Assembly (NCBI GenBank): GCA_910587425.1
Contig: CAJUKU010000004.1
Span: 1 to 64,000, forward strand
Direction of reading: 5' to 3'
Length of the DNA stretch: 64,000 nucleotides
DNA from: an uncultured Muribaculaceae bacterium
GTDB taxonomy: Bacteria; Bacteroidota; Bacteroidia; Bacteroidales; Muribaculaceae
Shown: piece by piece, positions 17,732 through 26,542 of the stretch
How the letters are laid out: every line of letters begins with the position of its first letter
Position numbering within the stretch: position 1 is the first letter of the stretch
Translations under genes and position numbers: made by a program
The notes under the pieces: model-generated
Seen by the model: only the letters and a program-made list of their open reading frames with translations
What the model was told of the DNA's origin: nothing
The model's database searches: none

Positions 17732-19999
17732 ATGTCTATATACCATTCCCTATTAGTGGCAGGAGCTGCATTGGCATACGCCAACACGCCTGTAAGTGCA
17801 GCTGCCGACTATACCCAATGGGTAAATCCTTTTGTAGGTACAACTAATTACGGCACAACCAATCCGGGGGCGATAGTCCCGAACGGGATGATGTCAGTAG
17901 TACCATTCAACGTAATGGGCTCTGACCTCAACCGTTACGACAAGGATTCCCGCTGGTGGTCAACGCCATACGAAGTCAACAACAAGTTTTTCACGGGCTA
18001 TGCCCATGTGAACCTGAGCGGTGTAGGATGTCCGGAGCTCGGCTCGCTGCTCACCATTGCCACCACGGGTGATTTGGAGCCGGACTATCATAAATACGGT
18101 TCGGAATATACAGCCGAGACCGCCGTCCCCGGATATTATTCAAACAGGCTGACAAAGTATGATGTGCTGACAGAGGTTACGGCTACCGAACGCACATCGG
18201 CTGAACGCTATACCTTTCCCGGGGGCAAGGGGAACATACTGATAAATCTTGGCGAGGGTCTTACAAATGAGACCGGTGCGACAGTGCGCCGCGTCAGCGA
18301 TACAGAAATCGAAGGCTCTAAACTGCTCGGCACGTTCTGCTATAACGCGCAAGCTGTTTTCCCGATTTACTTCGTTATGCGTGTCAGCGCAAAACCGAGC
18401 GCAAGCGGATATTGGAAAAAGCAGCGCCCGATGACAGTAGAATCAGCCTGGGATGCTGATGCCGGAAAGTACAAGATCTACACCCGCTATGGCAGAGAGC
18501 TGTCGGGCGACGATATAGGCTACTGGTTCACGTACGATTCGCTCGCACCGGGTGAACAGGTAGAGGTGAGAATGGGTGTATCATTCGTCTCTACCGAGAA
18601 TGCCCGCGAAAATCTCGATAAGGAACAGCTTTCGTTCACGTTCGATGAGCTCCGTGCAGCCGCCCACAACCGTTGGAACGAGGATCTCGGGAAGATCAGG
18701 GTAAAGGGTGGCACGGAAGAGCAGCGCAAGGTGTTCTATACAGGTCTTTATCATGCTTTGATACACCCAAACCTCCTTTCGGATGTAAACGGTGAATATC
18801 CTCTTATGGAGAATGCAGGAACAGGGCACTCGGACACACCCCGCTACACAGTATTCTCATTGTGGGATACTTACCGCAATCTTCACCAGCTGATGACACT
18901 TGTCTATCCTGAACGTCAGACCGATATGGTCCGCTCTATGATCGGCATGGCTAACGAATGGGGATGGCTTCCGAAGTGGGAGCTTTACGGACGTGAGACA
19001 TTCACGATGGAGGGAGATCCGGCGATACCTGTCATAGTAGATACCTGGCGAAAGGGTCTTCGCGATTTCGACATAGACTCAGCATACGCCGCCATGAAAC
19101 GTTCAGCCACCACTCCGGGCGCGCAGAACCCGATGCGTCCTGACATAGATCCGTATATTGCCAAAGGATACGTGCCGCTCGGTGCATACGCCGGCGATAT
19201 GTCGGGCGACAATTCGGTCAGCCACGCATTAGAGTATTATGTAGCCGACAATGCACTCGCATGGCTCGCGGAGGAGCGCGGTGACAAGGAGTTTGCCAAA
19301 GAATTGCGCAAGCGTGCCGCCGGTTACAAGAACTATTATTCCAAAGAGAGCGGCACTCTCCGTCCGCTTAATGCCGATGGAACATTCCTCACACCGTTCA
19401 ATCCGCGACAGGGCGAAAACTTTGAGAACGTGCCCGGTTTCCATGAGGGAAGTGCCTGGAACTATACATTTTTCGTTCCGCATGATGTGGAAGGACTTGC
19501 GCGTCTCATGGGTGGAAAACGTAAATTCGTCGACAAACTCCAGATGGTGTTCGACGAAGGCCTCTATGATCCCTCTAATGAACCTGATATAGCTTATCCC
19601 TATCTGTTCAGCCGTTTCAAAGGGGAGGAGTGGCGCACCCAGCGTGAAGTAAACCGCCTCCTCGGCAAGCACTTCACCTCACAACCTGACGGTATTCCGG
19701 GCAACGACGATACCGGCACAATGTCGGGTTGGGCAATCTTCTCCATGATGGGATTTTATCCTGACTGTCCCGGCGAGCCATATTATACGCTGACCTCACC
19801 GGTGTTTGACAGCGTGGAGATCGACCTTGCCAATGGCAAGACCCTCACCATCGACGCCGAACGGACATCGCCCGATGACATCTACATCGAATCAATGACC
19901 CTCGGTGACAAAAATCTCAACAAATACCGCATAAGCCATGATGAACTGGTGAATGCAGGACGACTCGGAATGAAACTTTCGTCAGAAGCTAATAAGTAA
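17732..19999 (+). CDS. GH92 family glycosidase (putative alpha-mannosidase), secreted
   Basis: A 755-aa enzyme with a signal peptide (residues 1-23, cleavage near SAA-ADY). The N-terminal beta-sandwich begins WVNPFVGTTNYG and contains the NPGAIVPNGMMSVVPF signature. The (alpha/alpha)6 barrel carries the likely acid Glu in EGSAWNY (near 572) and the Asp pair in GNDDTGTMSGW (near 659). GH92 enzymes are calcium-dependent exo-alpha-mannosidases acting on host or yeast glycans, probably in the periplasm here. Its stop and the next ATG overlap by one base, so the two GH92 genes are translated together. The linkage specificity cannot be read from sequence. Confidence 0.92.
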   Translation: MSIYHSLLVAGAALAYANTPVSAAADYTQWVNPFVGTTNYGTTNPGAIVPNGMMSVVPFNVMGSDLNRYDKDSRWWSTPYEVNNKFFTGYAHVNLSGVGCPELGSLLTIATTGDLEPDYHKYGSEYTAETAVPGYYSNRLTKYDVLTEVTATERTSAERYTFPGGKGNILINLGEGLTNETGATVRRVSDTEIEGSKLLGTFCYNAQAVFPIYFVMRVSAKPSASGYWKKQRPMTVESAWDADAGKYKIYTRYGRELSGDDIGYWFTYDSLAPGEQVEVRMGVSFVSTENARENLDKEQLSFTFDELRAAAHNRWNEDLGKIRVKGGTEEQRKVFYTGLYHALIHPNLLSDVNGEYPLMENAGTGHSDTPRYTVFSLWDTYRNLHQLMTLVYPERQTDMVRSMIGMANEWGWLPKWELYGRETFTMEGDPAIPVIVDTWRKGLRDFDIDSAYAAMKRSATTPGAQNPMRPDIDPYIAKGYVPLGAYAGDMSGDNSVSHALEYYVADNALAWLAEERGDKEFAKELRKRAAGYKNYYSKESGTLRPLNADGTFLTPFNPRQGENFENVPGFHEGSAWNYTFFVPHDVEGLARLMGGKRKFVDKLQMVFDEGLYDPSNEPDIAYPYLFSRFKGEEWRTQREVNRLLGKHFTSQPDGIPGNDDTGTMSGWAIFSMMGFYPDCPGEPYYTLTSPVFDSVEIDLANGKTLTIDAERTSPDDIYIESMTLGDKNLNKYRISHDELVNAGRLGMKLSSEANK

Positions 20000-22149
20000 T
20001 GAAATTATCTCAACATTCATGGCATGTTATTGCCGCAGCGTTGACCGCGGCTTTATCCCTACTGATGGGACAATGCCGCAATAGTGAAGAAGCATCGGAA
20101 AGCGTATCGCTGACACAGTTTGTAGATCCGACCATAGGGAGCGGTGGGCACGGGCATGTGTTTGTGGGAGCAAACGCTCCTTACGGTATGGTGCAGCTCG
20201 GTCCGACATCGATTCCCCAGGCGTGGGACTGGACTTCAGGTTACCATGATTCGGACAGTACGATAATAGGTTTCTCACATACGCATCTGTCGGGTACCGG
20301 CATCGGGGATCTTTTTGATATCACAGTGATGCCTGTGGTCGGCGAGGTTACCTATTCACGCGGCAACAGTGACGATCCGGAGAGTGGATTATGGAGCTAT
20401 GGAAAGCGGTCGGAACAGGTGACCCGCGCCGGCTATTATTCCATACCTCTTGAACGCTATGGCATTCTCGCGGAACTGACCGCTACGCCACGCGTAGGAT
20501 TCCACCGATATACATTCCCGGCTTCGGACAATGCCGCAATAGTGTTCGACCTGCAGAACGGCGGTTGCTGGGATGCGCCGACATCGGTGGATATCACTCC
20601 CGAGGGGTATACGCGCATAACCGGCCACCGTCATTCGACAGGGTGGGCTGCGGATCAGAAGGTATACTTCGCGGCGGAATTTTCAGAGCCATTCGAGGAG
20701 TTTACCCGCCACGGACGTGAGAACCGTTACGCCCGATTCCAGCTCACTCCATCAGATACCGCCCGAACAGTGATGCTAAAAGTAGCCATTTCGCCCAATT
20801 CAGTCGAGGCGGCGCGTGCCAATCTTGACGCAGAACTGCCTGGTTGGGATTTCGACGCCACAGCAGAAGCTACCGATGCGGCTTGGAACAAAGAACTCGG
20901 GCGCGTGAAAGTGACCTCAAACGATGAGAAGGAGTTGCGGAAATTCTACACGTCGCTCTATCATGCCATGACCCTGCCGGCTACATTCAATGACTACGGA
21001 ACGAAACCGGAATATACTATCCTGTCGCTCTGGGACACTTACCGTGCGCAGCTGCCGCTGCTTACCGTGATCGATCCTGAGCGGAGCGGTGAGATAGCGA
21101 ATACGATGCTTGATATCTATGACCGCCAGGGACGTCTGCCGGTATGGCACCTCTGGGGCAACGAGACCGACTGCATGGTGGGAAATCCCGGCATAATCGC
21201 GGTTGCCGATGCTGCCGCAAAACGTCTGCCGGGGGTTGATGCAGAGCGGGCACTGAAAGCAATGATAGCTACGGCGAATGATACGGCACGTGGCGGAGCG
21301 CTGCGTCAGAAGTACGGATATATACCATGTAATCTGATGACAGAGGCGGTTGCCTACGATATGGAATATGCAGTCGCCGACGGCGCGATAGCGGCAGCAG
21401 CGCGCACACTCGGTGACTCAGTGACAGCAGCAGAGTTTGACACGCGCAGCCATTCGTGGCGCAATTTCTTCGACGAATCCACTCTTTTCGTGCGCGGACT
21501 CGACAGCAAGGGTAATTTCCGTATACCGTTCGATCCGTACAGTACAACCCACCGTGTGGATGACTACTGCGAAGGGAACGCATGGCAATACACCTGGCTT
21601 GCTCCTCATGATCTAAAGGGTATAATAGAGGCATACGGCAGCGAGGAAGCGACCCTGGCACGTCTTGACACATTATTCACCGCCGAATCAAAGCTGACTG
21701 GTGACGCTTCGCCTGATATAACAGGCATGATCGGTCAATATGTGCATGGCAACGAGCCAGACCATCATGTGATCTATTTCTACACGATGCTTGGAAAGCA
21801 GGAGAGGGCAGGAGAGCTTGTGAACAAAGTGCTCAGCGAACTGTACACTGACCGTCCTGACGGTCTTTGCGGCAACGAGGATGCAGGACAGATGTCGGCA
21901 TGGTTCGTGTTGTCATCGCTCGGTTTCTATCAAGTTGAGCCAGCGAGCGGAAGGTACTGGTTCGGCGCACCATATTTCGAGCGCGCTGAGATTGCAGTGC
22001 CCGGTGGAAAGTTTGTCGTGGAGGCACCGGGTGCTCCCGAGAAGACCACTATAAACTCTGCGACACTGAACGGCAAGAAACTTGACCGGATGTATGTGAC
22101 GCATGATGAAATAATGGCTGGGGGTACGCTTGTCCTTGAGATGAAATGA
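19999..22149 (+). CDS. GH92 family glycosidase, probable lipoprotein
   Basis: A 716-aa GH92 enzyme. The N-terminus has a hydrophobic stretch ending LLMGQC, a lipobox with Cys near residue 27, so it is probably lipid-anchored. The N-terminal domain starts VDPTIGSGGHGHVF. The catalytic barrel has EGNAWQYTW (Glu near 525) and GNEDAGQMSAW (near 627). It differs from its partner at several signature positions, suggesting a complementary linkage or chain-position specificity. No SusCD transporter pair or regulator lies beside them, so this is a minimal two-enzyme glycan locus. Confidence 0.92.
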   Translation: MKLSQHSWHVIAAALTAALSLLMGQCRNSEEASESVSLTQFVDPTIGSGGHGHVFVGANAPYGMVQLGPTSIPQAWDWTSGYHDSDSTIIGFSHTHLSGTGIGDLFDITVMPVVGEVTYSRGNSDDPESGLWSYGKRSEQVTRAGYYSIPLERYGILAELTATPRVGFHRYTFPASDNAAIVFDLQNGGCWDAPTSVDITPEGYTRITGHRHSTGWAADQKVYFAAEFSEPFEEFTRHGRENRYARFQLTPSDTARTVMLKVAISPNSVEAARANLDAELPGWDFDATAEATDAAWNKELGRVKVTSNDEKELRKFYTSLYHAMTLPATFNDYGTKPEYTILSLWDTYRAQLPLLTVIDPERSGEIANTMLDIYDRQGRLPVWHLWGNETDCMVGNPGIIAVADAAAKRLPGVDAERALKAMIATANDTARGGALRQKYGYIPCNLMTEAVAYDMEYAVADGAIAAAARTLGDSVTAAEFDTRSHSWRNFFDESTLFVRGLDSKGNFRIPFDPYSTTHRVDDYCEGNAWQYTWLAPHDLKGIIEAYGSEEATLARLDTLFTAESKLTGDASPDITGMIGQYVHGNEPDHHVIYFYTMLGKQERAGELVNKVLSELYTDRPDGLCGNEDAGQMSAWFVLSSLGFYQVEPASGRYWFGAPYFERAEIAVPGGKFVVEAPGAPEKTTINSATLNGKKLDRMYVTHDEIMAGGTLVLEMK

Positions 22150-22180
22150 TATGTGAGTCATTGACTCATTCTCACATAGT

Positions 22181-22222
22181 AAAAAGTGTGGATGGCTTTT
22201 GTTAGTGCATCCACACTTTTTT
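22181..22222 (+). terminator. Rho-independent terminator after the GH92 pair
   Basis: GTGTGGATG (22186-22194) pairs with CATCCACAC (22208-22216), flanked by an A-run before and a run of six T after. A smaller dyad, ATGTGAG/CTCACAT, precedes it at 22151-22177. Confidence 0.85.
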
Positions 22223-22277
22223 ATATTGATATTATGGGAACGAGGGGAAGTTGAGGAGATCAGATGATAGGGGGAGG

Positions 22278-22332
22278 AGCAAAAATAGGGCTAATAGAGC
22301 AAATATGGCAAATAAAGCAGATCGGGCGAATA
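22278..22332. repeat. Tandem 9-bp repeats (GGGCTAATA type)
   Basis: Five abutting 9-mers: GGGCTAATA (22288), GAGCAAATA, TGGCAAATA, AAGCAGATC and GGGCGAATA (ending 22332). They are preceded by a 10-base variant. The same unit occurs three times at 105-131. The tract ends five bases before the stop of the convergent GT2 gene. Confidence 0.65.
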
Positions 22333-22336
22333 ATAG

Positions 22337-23527
22337 TTATCCGAGTCCGCTCCAACAGTAGTCGCGGCAATCCTTACGGCTGCGGAGCCGGTAACGGAGG
22401 GTATAAAGCGGATGCCACAATGACAGGAACGGAATAGTGAGCATGAGCTGACGGATGTGCAGAGTGCGTGCCGCCCGGCGCCATGCCCAGACAATAGGGA
22501 TAATCAGCAGCGCAGCAAGAACAGCCACAGCTATTATGCCTATAAAGCTGGGGAGAGTGAACCCTACTGTCGCAGCAGATGCCGCAAGCCATATCCACCA
22601 GGCAAAACTAAAACTGCCGAACAGCCGGAATCCTCCCTGCGGTAGGAAGCGGGAGGTGAATACACGGCTTATCGAATCCATGCGCTGCTGATAGACGGGA
22701 TCGTAATCGTGAACCTCTACAATGGATTCGCCGGAAAGCTCGACGGCGCAATTTGCGGTAGAGGCAAGTTCGGCTACGAAAACGTCATCATCTCCGGCAT
22801 ACAGTCCGAGTGAATTGGCAAATCCCTTATGGCTGAAAAACAACTGCCTCGTATATGCGAGATTGTAACCGGTACCACGTGCCACCTTGCCCGCAATCGC
22901 CGAGGATAACCATCGTACGGATGTAAACAGGCGGTCGAAGGCTCGACGCCGACGCGCTTTCCCGGTATCATTTCCGGAGTCATTGAGAAGTGTGGCATAT
23001 CCGATAACCATATCACATCCGTTGACGAAATGACGCGCGATTGACCGAAGCCATAGCGGTGAATTAATTGAACAGTTACCGCATGTAAGCACCAGGCAAT
23101 CATGATGTGCGGCTTTGATACCAATAGTCAGGGCAAGCTTACGGCGACTGAGATTGCGGGAGTGCCCGGGATTAAATGTCAGATAAAGATCGGGATATGT
23201 GAGCTGAAGTTCGTTGACAACGTTGGCTGCAGCCTCGCTGTTCTCATCGTTGACCACAATAACCTCGACCGGTGCCGCATATTCCTGGCTGAAAATCTGA
23301 GGAATCAGCCGACGAAGTCCGGAAGCCCCGGTCTCGGCATAGACAATCACTGATAAGGGAGGGAGGCCGTTCTGTGGTACCTCCTGTTCCTCATTGTCGA
23401 GATCAGCGCGGTGTACGACTCTCAATATCCTCGGCAACATGAATATCAGGAGGTATAATACAGCGGCAAAGGCGGTGCCGAAAGCACACCATCCGGCAAG
23501 ACTTATCTGCATCAAGTAGTAATTCAT
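22337..23527 (-). CDS. Membrane-anchored GT2 family glycosyltransferase
   Basis: A 396-aa protein. The N-terminal transmembrane helix (about 10-35) is followed by a GT-A domain (about 55-290) with VIVVNDENSE as the nucleotide-sugar Asp region and GDDD near 245, then two or three C-terminal membrane helices (about 300-370). It is probably a processive or surface-glycan glycosyltransferase facing the cytoplasm. The acceptor is unknown. A TAACTTTG box on the minus strand (23532-23539) ends only five bases before the ATG, implying an almost leaderless message. Confidence 0.85.
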   Translation of the reverse strand: MNYYLMQISLAGWCAFGTAFAAVLYLLIFMLPRILRVVHRADLDNEEQEVPQNGLPPLSVIVYAETGASGLRRLIPQIFSQEYAAPVEVIVVNDENSEAAANVVNELQLTYPDLYLTFNPGHSRNLSRRKLALTIGIKAAHHDCLVLTCGNCSINSPLWLRSIARHFVNGCDMVIGYATLLNDSGNDTGKARRRRAFDRLFTSVRWLSSAIAGKVARGTGYNLAYTRQLFFSHKGFANSLGLYAGDDDVFVAELASTANCAVELSGESIVEVHDYDPVYQQRMDSISRVFTSRFLPQGGFRLFGSFSFAWWIWLAASAATVGFTLPSFIGIIAVAVLAALLIIPIVWAWRRAARTLHIRQLMLTIPFLSLWHPLYTLRYRLRSRKDCRDYCWSGLG

Positions 23528-23576
23528 CCGGCAAAGTTACGCATTTTTCTCCGCACATCGTGCAGGCAGATGCGTT

Positions 23577-24110
23577 TCAAGGGAGCATGTGTTGAAACAT
23601 AAGCGCGGAAGTGTATGATCTGCCGCAGCGTATCCAGGACTTCATGTGTCCGCAGGTGACATATCCAGCCTTACGGAACAGTGCCAGACATGCGCTATTA
23701 TCATCAGGCACAACCGCCCAAAGCTGATGCAATCCGAGGCGCATGCTGCAATAGCGCTCAAGCAGACAGATCGCAGCCGAGGCAAATCCGCTGTTGCCAT
23801 GGCTGCTGTCCACCAGGATTCCTACGCCGGCGCGGAGGTTTAAAGGATCGAAATCATAGAGGTCGATAGCCCCTATAGGCTGTGATGTGGCATTCTCAAC
23901 GATAATCATACGTAGCTGTCGCTGAGAGTATATATCCGCATCGTAATTGCTTATATATTCAGCGAGCTGCGAGCGTGAGTATGGTGCGTTTGCACGACCG
24001 ACGGTCCATAGACGAGTGTCATTCTCCCAGGCGTAAAGCAGCTCAAGGTCGTCAGGCTCCGGAGCGCGGAGGGTTATGCGCGCATCTGAAAGTAGGGGAG
24101 TGGCGTTCAT
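23577..24110 (-). CDS. GNAT family N-acetyltransferase (RimJ/RimL type)
   Basis: A 177-aa acetyl-CoA-dependent transferase. It opens with RITLRAPEPDDLELLYAWEND, typical of the RimJ/RimL/SpeG group, and has the acetyl-CoA loop region in DSSHGNSGFASAA (near 105-118). The C-terminal AVVPDDNSACLALFRKAGY is the usual final strand and helix. The substrate is unknown. Its ATG overlaps the recR stop by four bases, so it is expressed with recR. Confidence 0.88.
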   Translation of the reverse strand: MNATPLLSDARITLRAPEPDDLELLYAWENDTRLWTVGRANAPYSRSQLAEYISNYDADIYSQRQLRMIIVENATSQPIGAIDLYDFDPLNLRAGVGILVDSSHGNSGFASAAICLLERYCSMRLGLHQLWAVVPDDNSACLALFRKAGYVTCGHMKSWIRCGRSYTSALMFQHMLP

Positions 24111-24733
24111 CTGCTGAAAGAGTCGGTGAATGGTGTGCGTTGAAGGAGAGATCTGCCGAGGGTGAGTTCATCGGTATATTCAATCTCATTGCCGACGGCG
24201 ACACCGCGTGCCAATTGGGTCACCTTGACGTCAGGAAACTGCGCGAGTTTACGGAATATGTAGAAATTGGTGGTATCTCCTTCCATGGTGGCTCCCAAGG
24301 CGAGTATGACCTCGCGGATTCCACCCTCTACCACGCGTGCCACGAGCGAATCGATCTCAAGTGAATCGGGTCCGACGCCATCCATAGGAGAGATAACTCC
24401 TCCAAGAACATGATAAAGCCCTGTAAACTGTCCGGTGTTCTCGAAGCTCATCACGTCGCGGACATTTTCCACTACGCATACGGTTGAGGAGTCGCGCGCA
24501 GGGGAGGCACATATAGGACACAACTCGGTCTCGGAAATATTATGGCAGACGCTACAGTACGTTATTCCACGCCGCATTTCTATAATTGCTTCCCCGAGTG
24601 CCACTGCATCCGCTTCATCGCGACGCAGTAAATGCAATGCCAGCCGGAGGGCGGTCTTACGTCCCACACCTGGGAGTCTGGACAGCTCTCTGACGGCTCC
24701 TTCGAGGAGAGTGGATGAAAATTCGTCGGTCAT
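24107..24733 (-). CDS. recR: Recombination protein RecR
   Basis: A 208-aa RecFOR-pathway protein that helps load RecA at single-strand gaps. It has a helix-hairpin-helix LPGVGRKTA (20-28), a four-Cys zinc finger (C60, C63, C72, C75) and a Toprim domain starting at VCVVEN. Length is normal. A full promoter lies upstream at 24754-24784. Confidence 0.96.
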   Translation of the reverse strand: MTDEFSSTLLEGAVRELSRLPGVGRKTALRLALHLLRRDEADAVALGEAIIEMRRGITYCSVCHNISETELCPICASPARDSSTVCVVENVRDVMSFENTGQFTGLYHVLGGVISPMDGVGPDSLEIDSLVARVVEGGIREVILALGATMEGDTTNFYIFRKLAQFPDVKVTQLARGVAVGNEIEYTDELTLGRSLLQRTPFTDSFSR

Positions 24734-24753
24734 TTCTGCATGTAATAATGATG

Positions 24754-24784
24754 CAAAAGTAGCAATTTGAATCCAATTGACAAA
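24754..24784 (-). promoter_or_regulatory. Promoter for recR-GNAT
   Basis: Read on the minus strand: TTTG (24781-24784), 19 bases, TACTTTTG (24754-24761). This is a full match to the Bacteroidetes consensus, 21 bases before the recR start. Confidence 0.7.
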
Positions 24785-24920
24785 TTAAATGGATGGATGG
24801 CATTTTACAATAAGAATTATGAGAATCGAGCATTATAACTCAACAAATTTTAACACAGGCTAATGCATTCATATTCAGCATCACTAACATGTATGATAGT
24901 AATTATACTAATGGTAACGT

Positions 24921-24952
24921 ATTGATTTGCAGTATTTGCAATACTAATTTTG
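24921..24952 (+). promoter_or_regulatory. Promoter for the degenerate-MBL lipoprotein
   Basis: ATTG (24921-24924), 20 bases, TAATTTTG (24945-24952). The start codon at 24972 lies 19 bases downstream, so the leader is only about a dozen bases. The rest of the 24734-24971 gap is AT-rich with no other gene. Confidence 0.6.
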
Positions 24953-24971
24953 CTGCAAATTCAATCAAATT

Positions 24972-25868
24972 ATGAAAAAAACAGTTGTATTTACATTAGG
25001 TGTGCTCGCTATTGCGGGCTGTACACAGCAGAAGGCTGATAACCACGAGGGTGAAGTTGCACAGGAAACGGTTGCAGACACTGTTGCCGCAGGCCACTTC
25101 GAAGTCCGTGATCTCAACGGTTACAAACTTCATATCTATCTGACAGAAGATCAAATGGGCGACGCAAGTTTCATCATCGAGGGTGAAGACTCGCTCGTCA
25201 CGCTCGAACAACCCCTCTTCAAGGTTAACGCTACGGAATTTGACGGTTACGTAGCTAAGCTCGACAAGCCCGTGGCACACCGTATCGCCGATTTCCATCT
25301 CGGCAATACCGGTGCAGAAAAGATAATAATGCCGGAAGGAATGCCGGAAGTTGTGAAAGGACCGGAATACAGCGGAATGATGAATCATTTCGCAGAAGAG
25401 TATGGCGATGCTATAGAACCGCTCCCCACCGGCGAAACCGAGGAGGTGGCTTTCGGATCGACAGTAGTTCTTGCCGGTGTGCCTTTCACCTTTTACAAGG
25501 GTGCCTCAAACGATTTCCCCGGGGCAGACATCCTCATAGGAAAAGATGCCGTATACTCCCATTGGGCACCTGAAAAATCACATATAAACTCCCTTTATGC
25601 CGCAAATATGGCAGGTATTGACGCCCGACTCGCAGAGCTTGAGCAGATTCTTTTAACAGGGGCTACGGTTTTTGTCGGTGGTCATGGTCAGCCGGCAAAT
25701 GCTGCTGATGTACAGTTCCGTATCTCATATCTCAATAAGATCAAGGAACTGCGCGGCTCACAGCCTGATGCGACATCGTTTACCGAAGCACTGGTTGAGG
25801 CATATCCGGAACTGCCCGGCGAGGATGGCGTCAAATCTCTCGCAGAGTCATTGTACGCTCAAAACTAA
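24972..25868 (+). CDS. Lipoprotein with degenerate metallo-beta-lactamase-like fold
   Basis: A 298-aa protein with a lipobox (LAIAGC, Cys17). The body looks like an MBL-fold hydrolase: KPVAHRIADFHLGNTG (99-114) falls where the HxHxDH metal motif normally is, and GHGQP (238-242) followed by D and a YL helix matches the usual C-terminal motif. The His/Asp metal ligands of the first motif are missing, so it is probably not a standard metallohydrolase and may bind a ligand instead. It is convergent with hxlR and shares a terminator. The fold call is inference from motif spacing. Confidence 0.7.
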   Translation: MKKTVVFTLGVLAIAGCTQQKADNHEGEVAQETVADTVAAGHFEVRDLNGYKLHIYLTEDQMGDASFIIEGEDSLVTLEQPLFKVNATEFDGYVAKLDKPVAHRIADFHLGNTGAEKIIMPEGMPEVVKGPEYSGMMNHFAEEYGDAIEPLPTGETEEVAFGSTVVLAGVPFTFYKGASNDFPGADILIGKDAVYSHWAPEKSHINSLYAANMAGIDARLAELEQILLTGATVFVGGHGQPANAADVQFRISYLNKIKELRGSQPDATSFTEALVEAYPELPGEDGVKSLAESLYAQN

Positions 25869-25898
25869 CTTTTCATATAGTTCTTCCCACATGTAGCC

Positions 25899-25930
25899 AA
25901 GCGGTGCGTCAATCTCACGACGCACCGCTT
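25899..25930. terminator. Bidirectional terminator overlapping the hxlR 3' end
   Basis: AAGCGGTGCGTC (25899-25910) pairs perfectly with GACGCACCGCTT (25919-25930) around an 8-base loop, followed by T residues. The right arm lies inside the last codons of hxlR. Confidence 0.8.
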
Positions 25931-26298
25931 TTTCTTGAAAGAGCTTTTGTGCGGTCAAGCAATATCTCATCCATGTGATCCTTAGCCCATTGTATCAGCT
26001 GATTTATGATAGGGAAAAGTGAATGCGCCCTTGCTGTAAGCATGTACTCCACACGTGGTGGAACCTCTGCATACACACGGCGACTGACAAAGCCATCGGT
26101 TTCAAGAGTGCGCAAAGTGAGCACAAGCATTTTTTGCGAAATATCGGGTAATTCGGCTGATATATCACGAAAACGCATGGATTCATGTCCGTTGAGTGTG
26201 TAGAGGACAAGCAAAGTCCATTTGTCGCTGATCCGGTTGAGTATATTCCTTATCGGGCAGTCGGGATAAAGCTCGTTTTTATTGAAATTACGTTCCAT
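25915..26298 (-). CDS. HxlR family winged-helix transcriptional regulator
   Basis: A 127-aa regulator with the family N-terminus CPIRNILNRISDKWTLLVLYTL. Cys14 is the position used by several HxlR/DUF24 proteins to sense electrophiles or disulfide stress. The winged helix covers about 20-100, with RFRDISAELPDISQKMLVLTLRTLE as the recognition region. It is divergent from the oxidoreductase-macrodomain-sirtuin operon and is the obvious candidate to control it. A TACCTTTG box on the minus strand (26326-26333) could be its -7 element. Confidence 0.9.
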   Translation of the reverse strand: MERNFNKNELYPDCPIRNILNRISDKWTLLVLYTLNGHESMRFRDISAELPDISQKMLVLTLRTLETDGFVSRRVYAEVPPRVEYMLTARAHSLFPIINQLIQWAKDHMDEILLDRTKALSRKSGAS

Positions 26299-26542
26299 AG
26301 AGTTTTGTATATCAATATTACTTCACAAAGGTAAGTAAAAGCGATAAAACAGTATCCCTGCAGAGGGTGTTAATGTGAGTTAATGATTTATCGCACTGCA
26401 AACACAACACACCTGAGAATCAACATTACTAACATCCATGTCACCTATATGATAAGTTTGACAGCGGAAAATGACAGAAAACCTTTTGGTTATATTAACG
26501 GTATAGAAAATACAGTGTTTTGAAAAACAAAATGTAAAGAAT
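26299..26542. promoter_or_regulatory. Divergent control region between hxlR and the sirtuin operon
   Basis: A 244-base AT-rich gap. It contains the hxlR -7 box (26326-26333, minus strand) and two imperfect dyads of similar form, GTATATCAATATTAC (26307-26321) and GTATAGAAAATAC (26511-26523), each near one start codon. They are candidate HxlR operators by position only. No exact TAnnTTTG box was found for the rightward operon. Confidence 0.35.
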
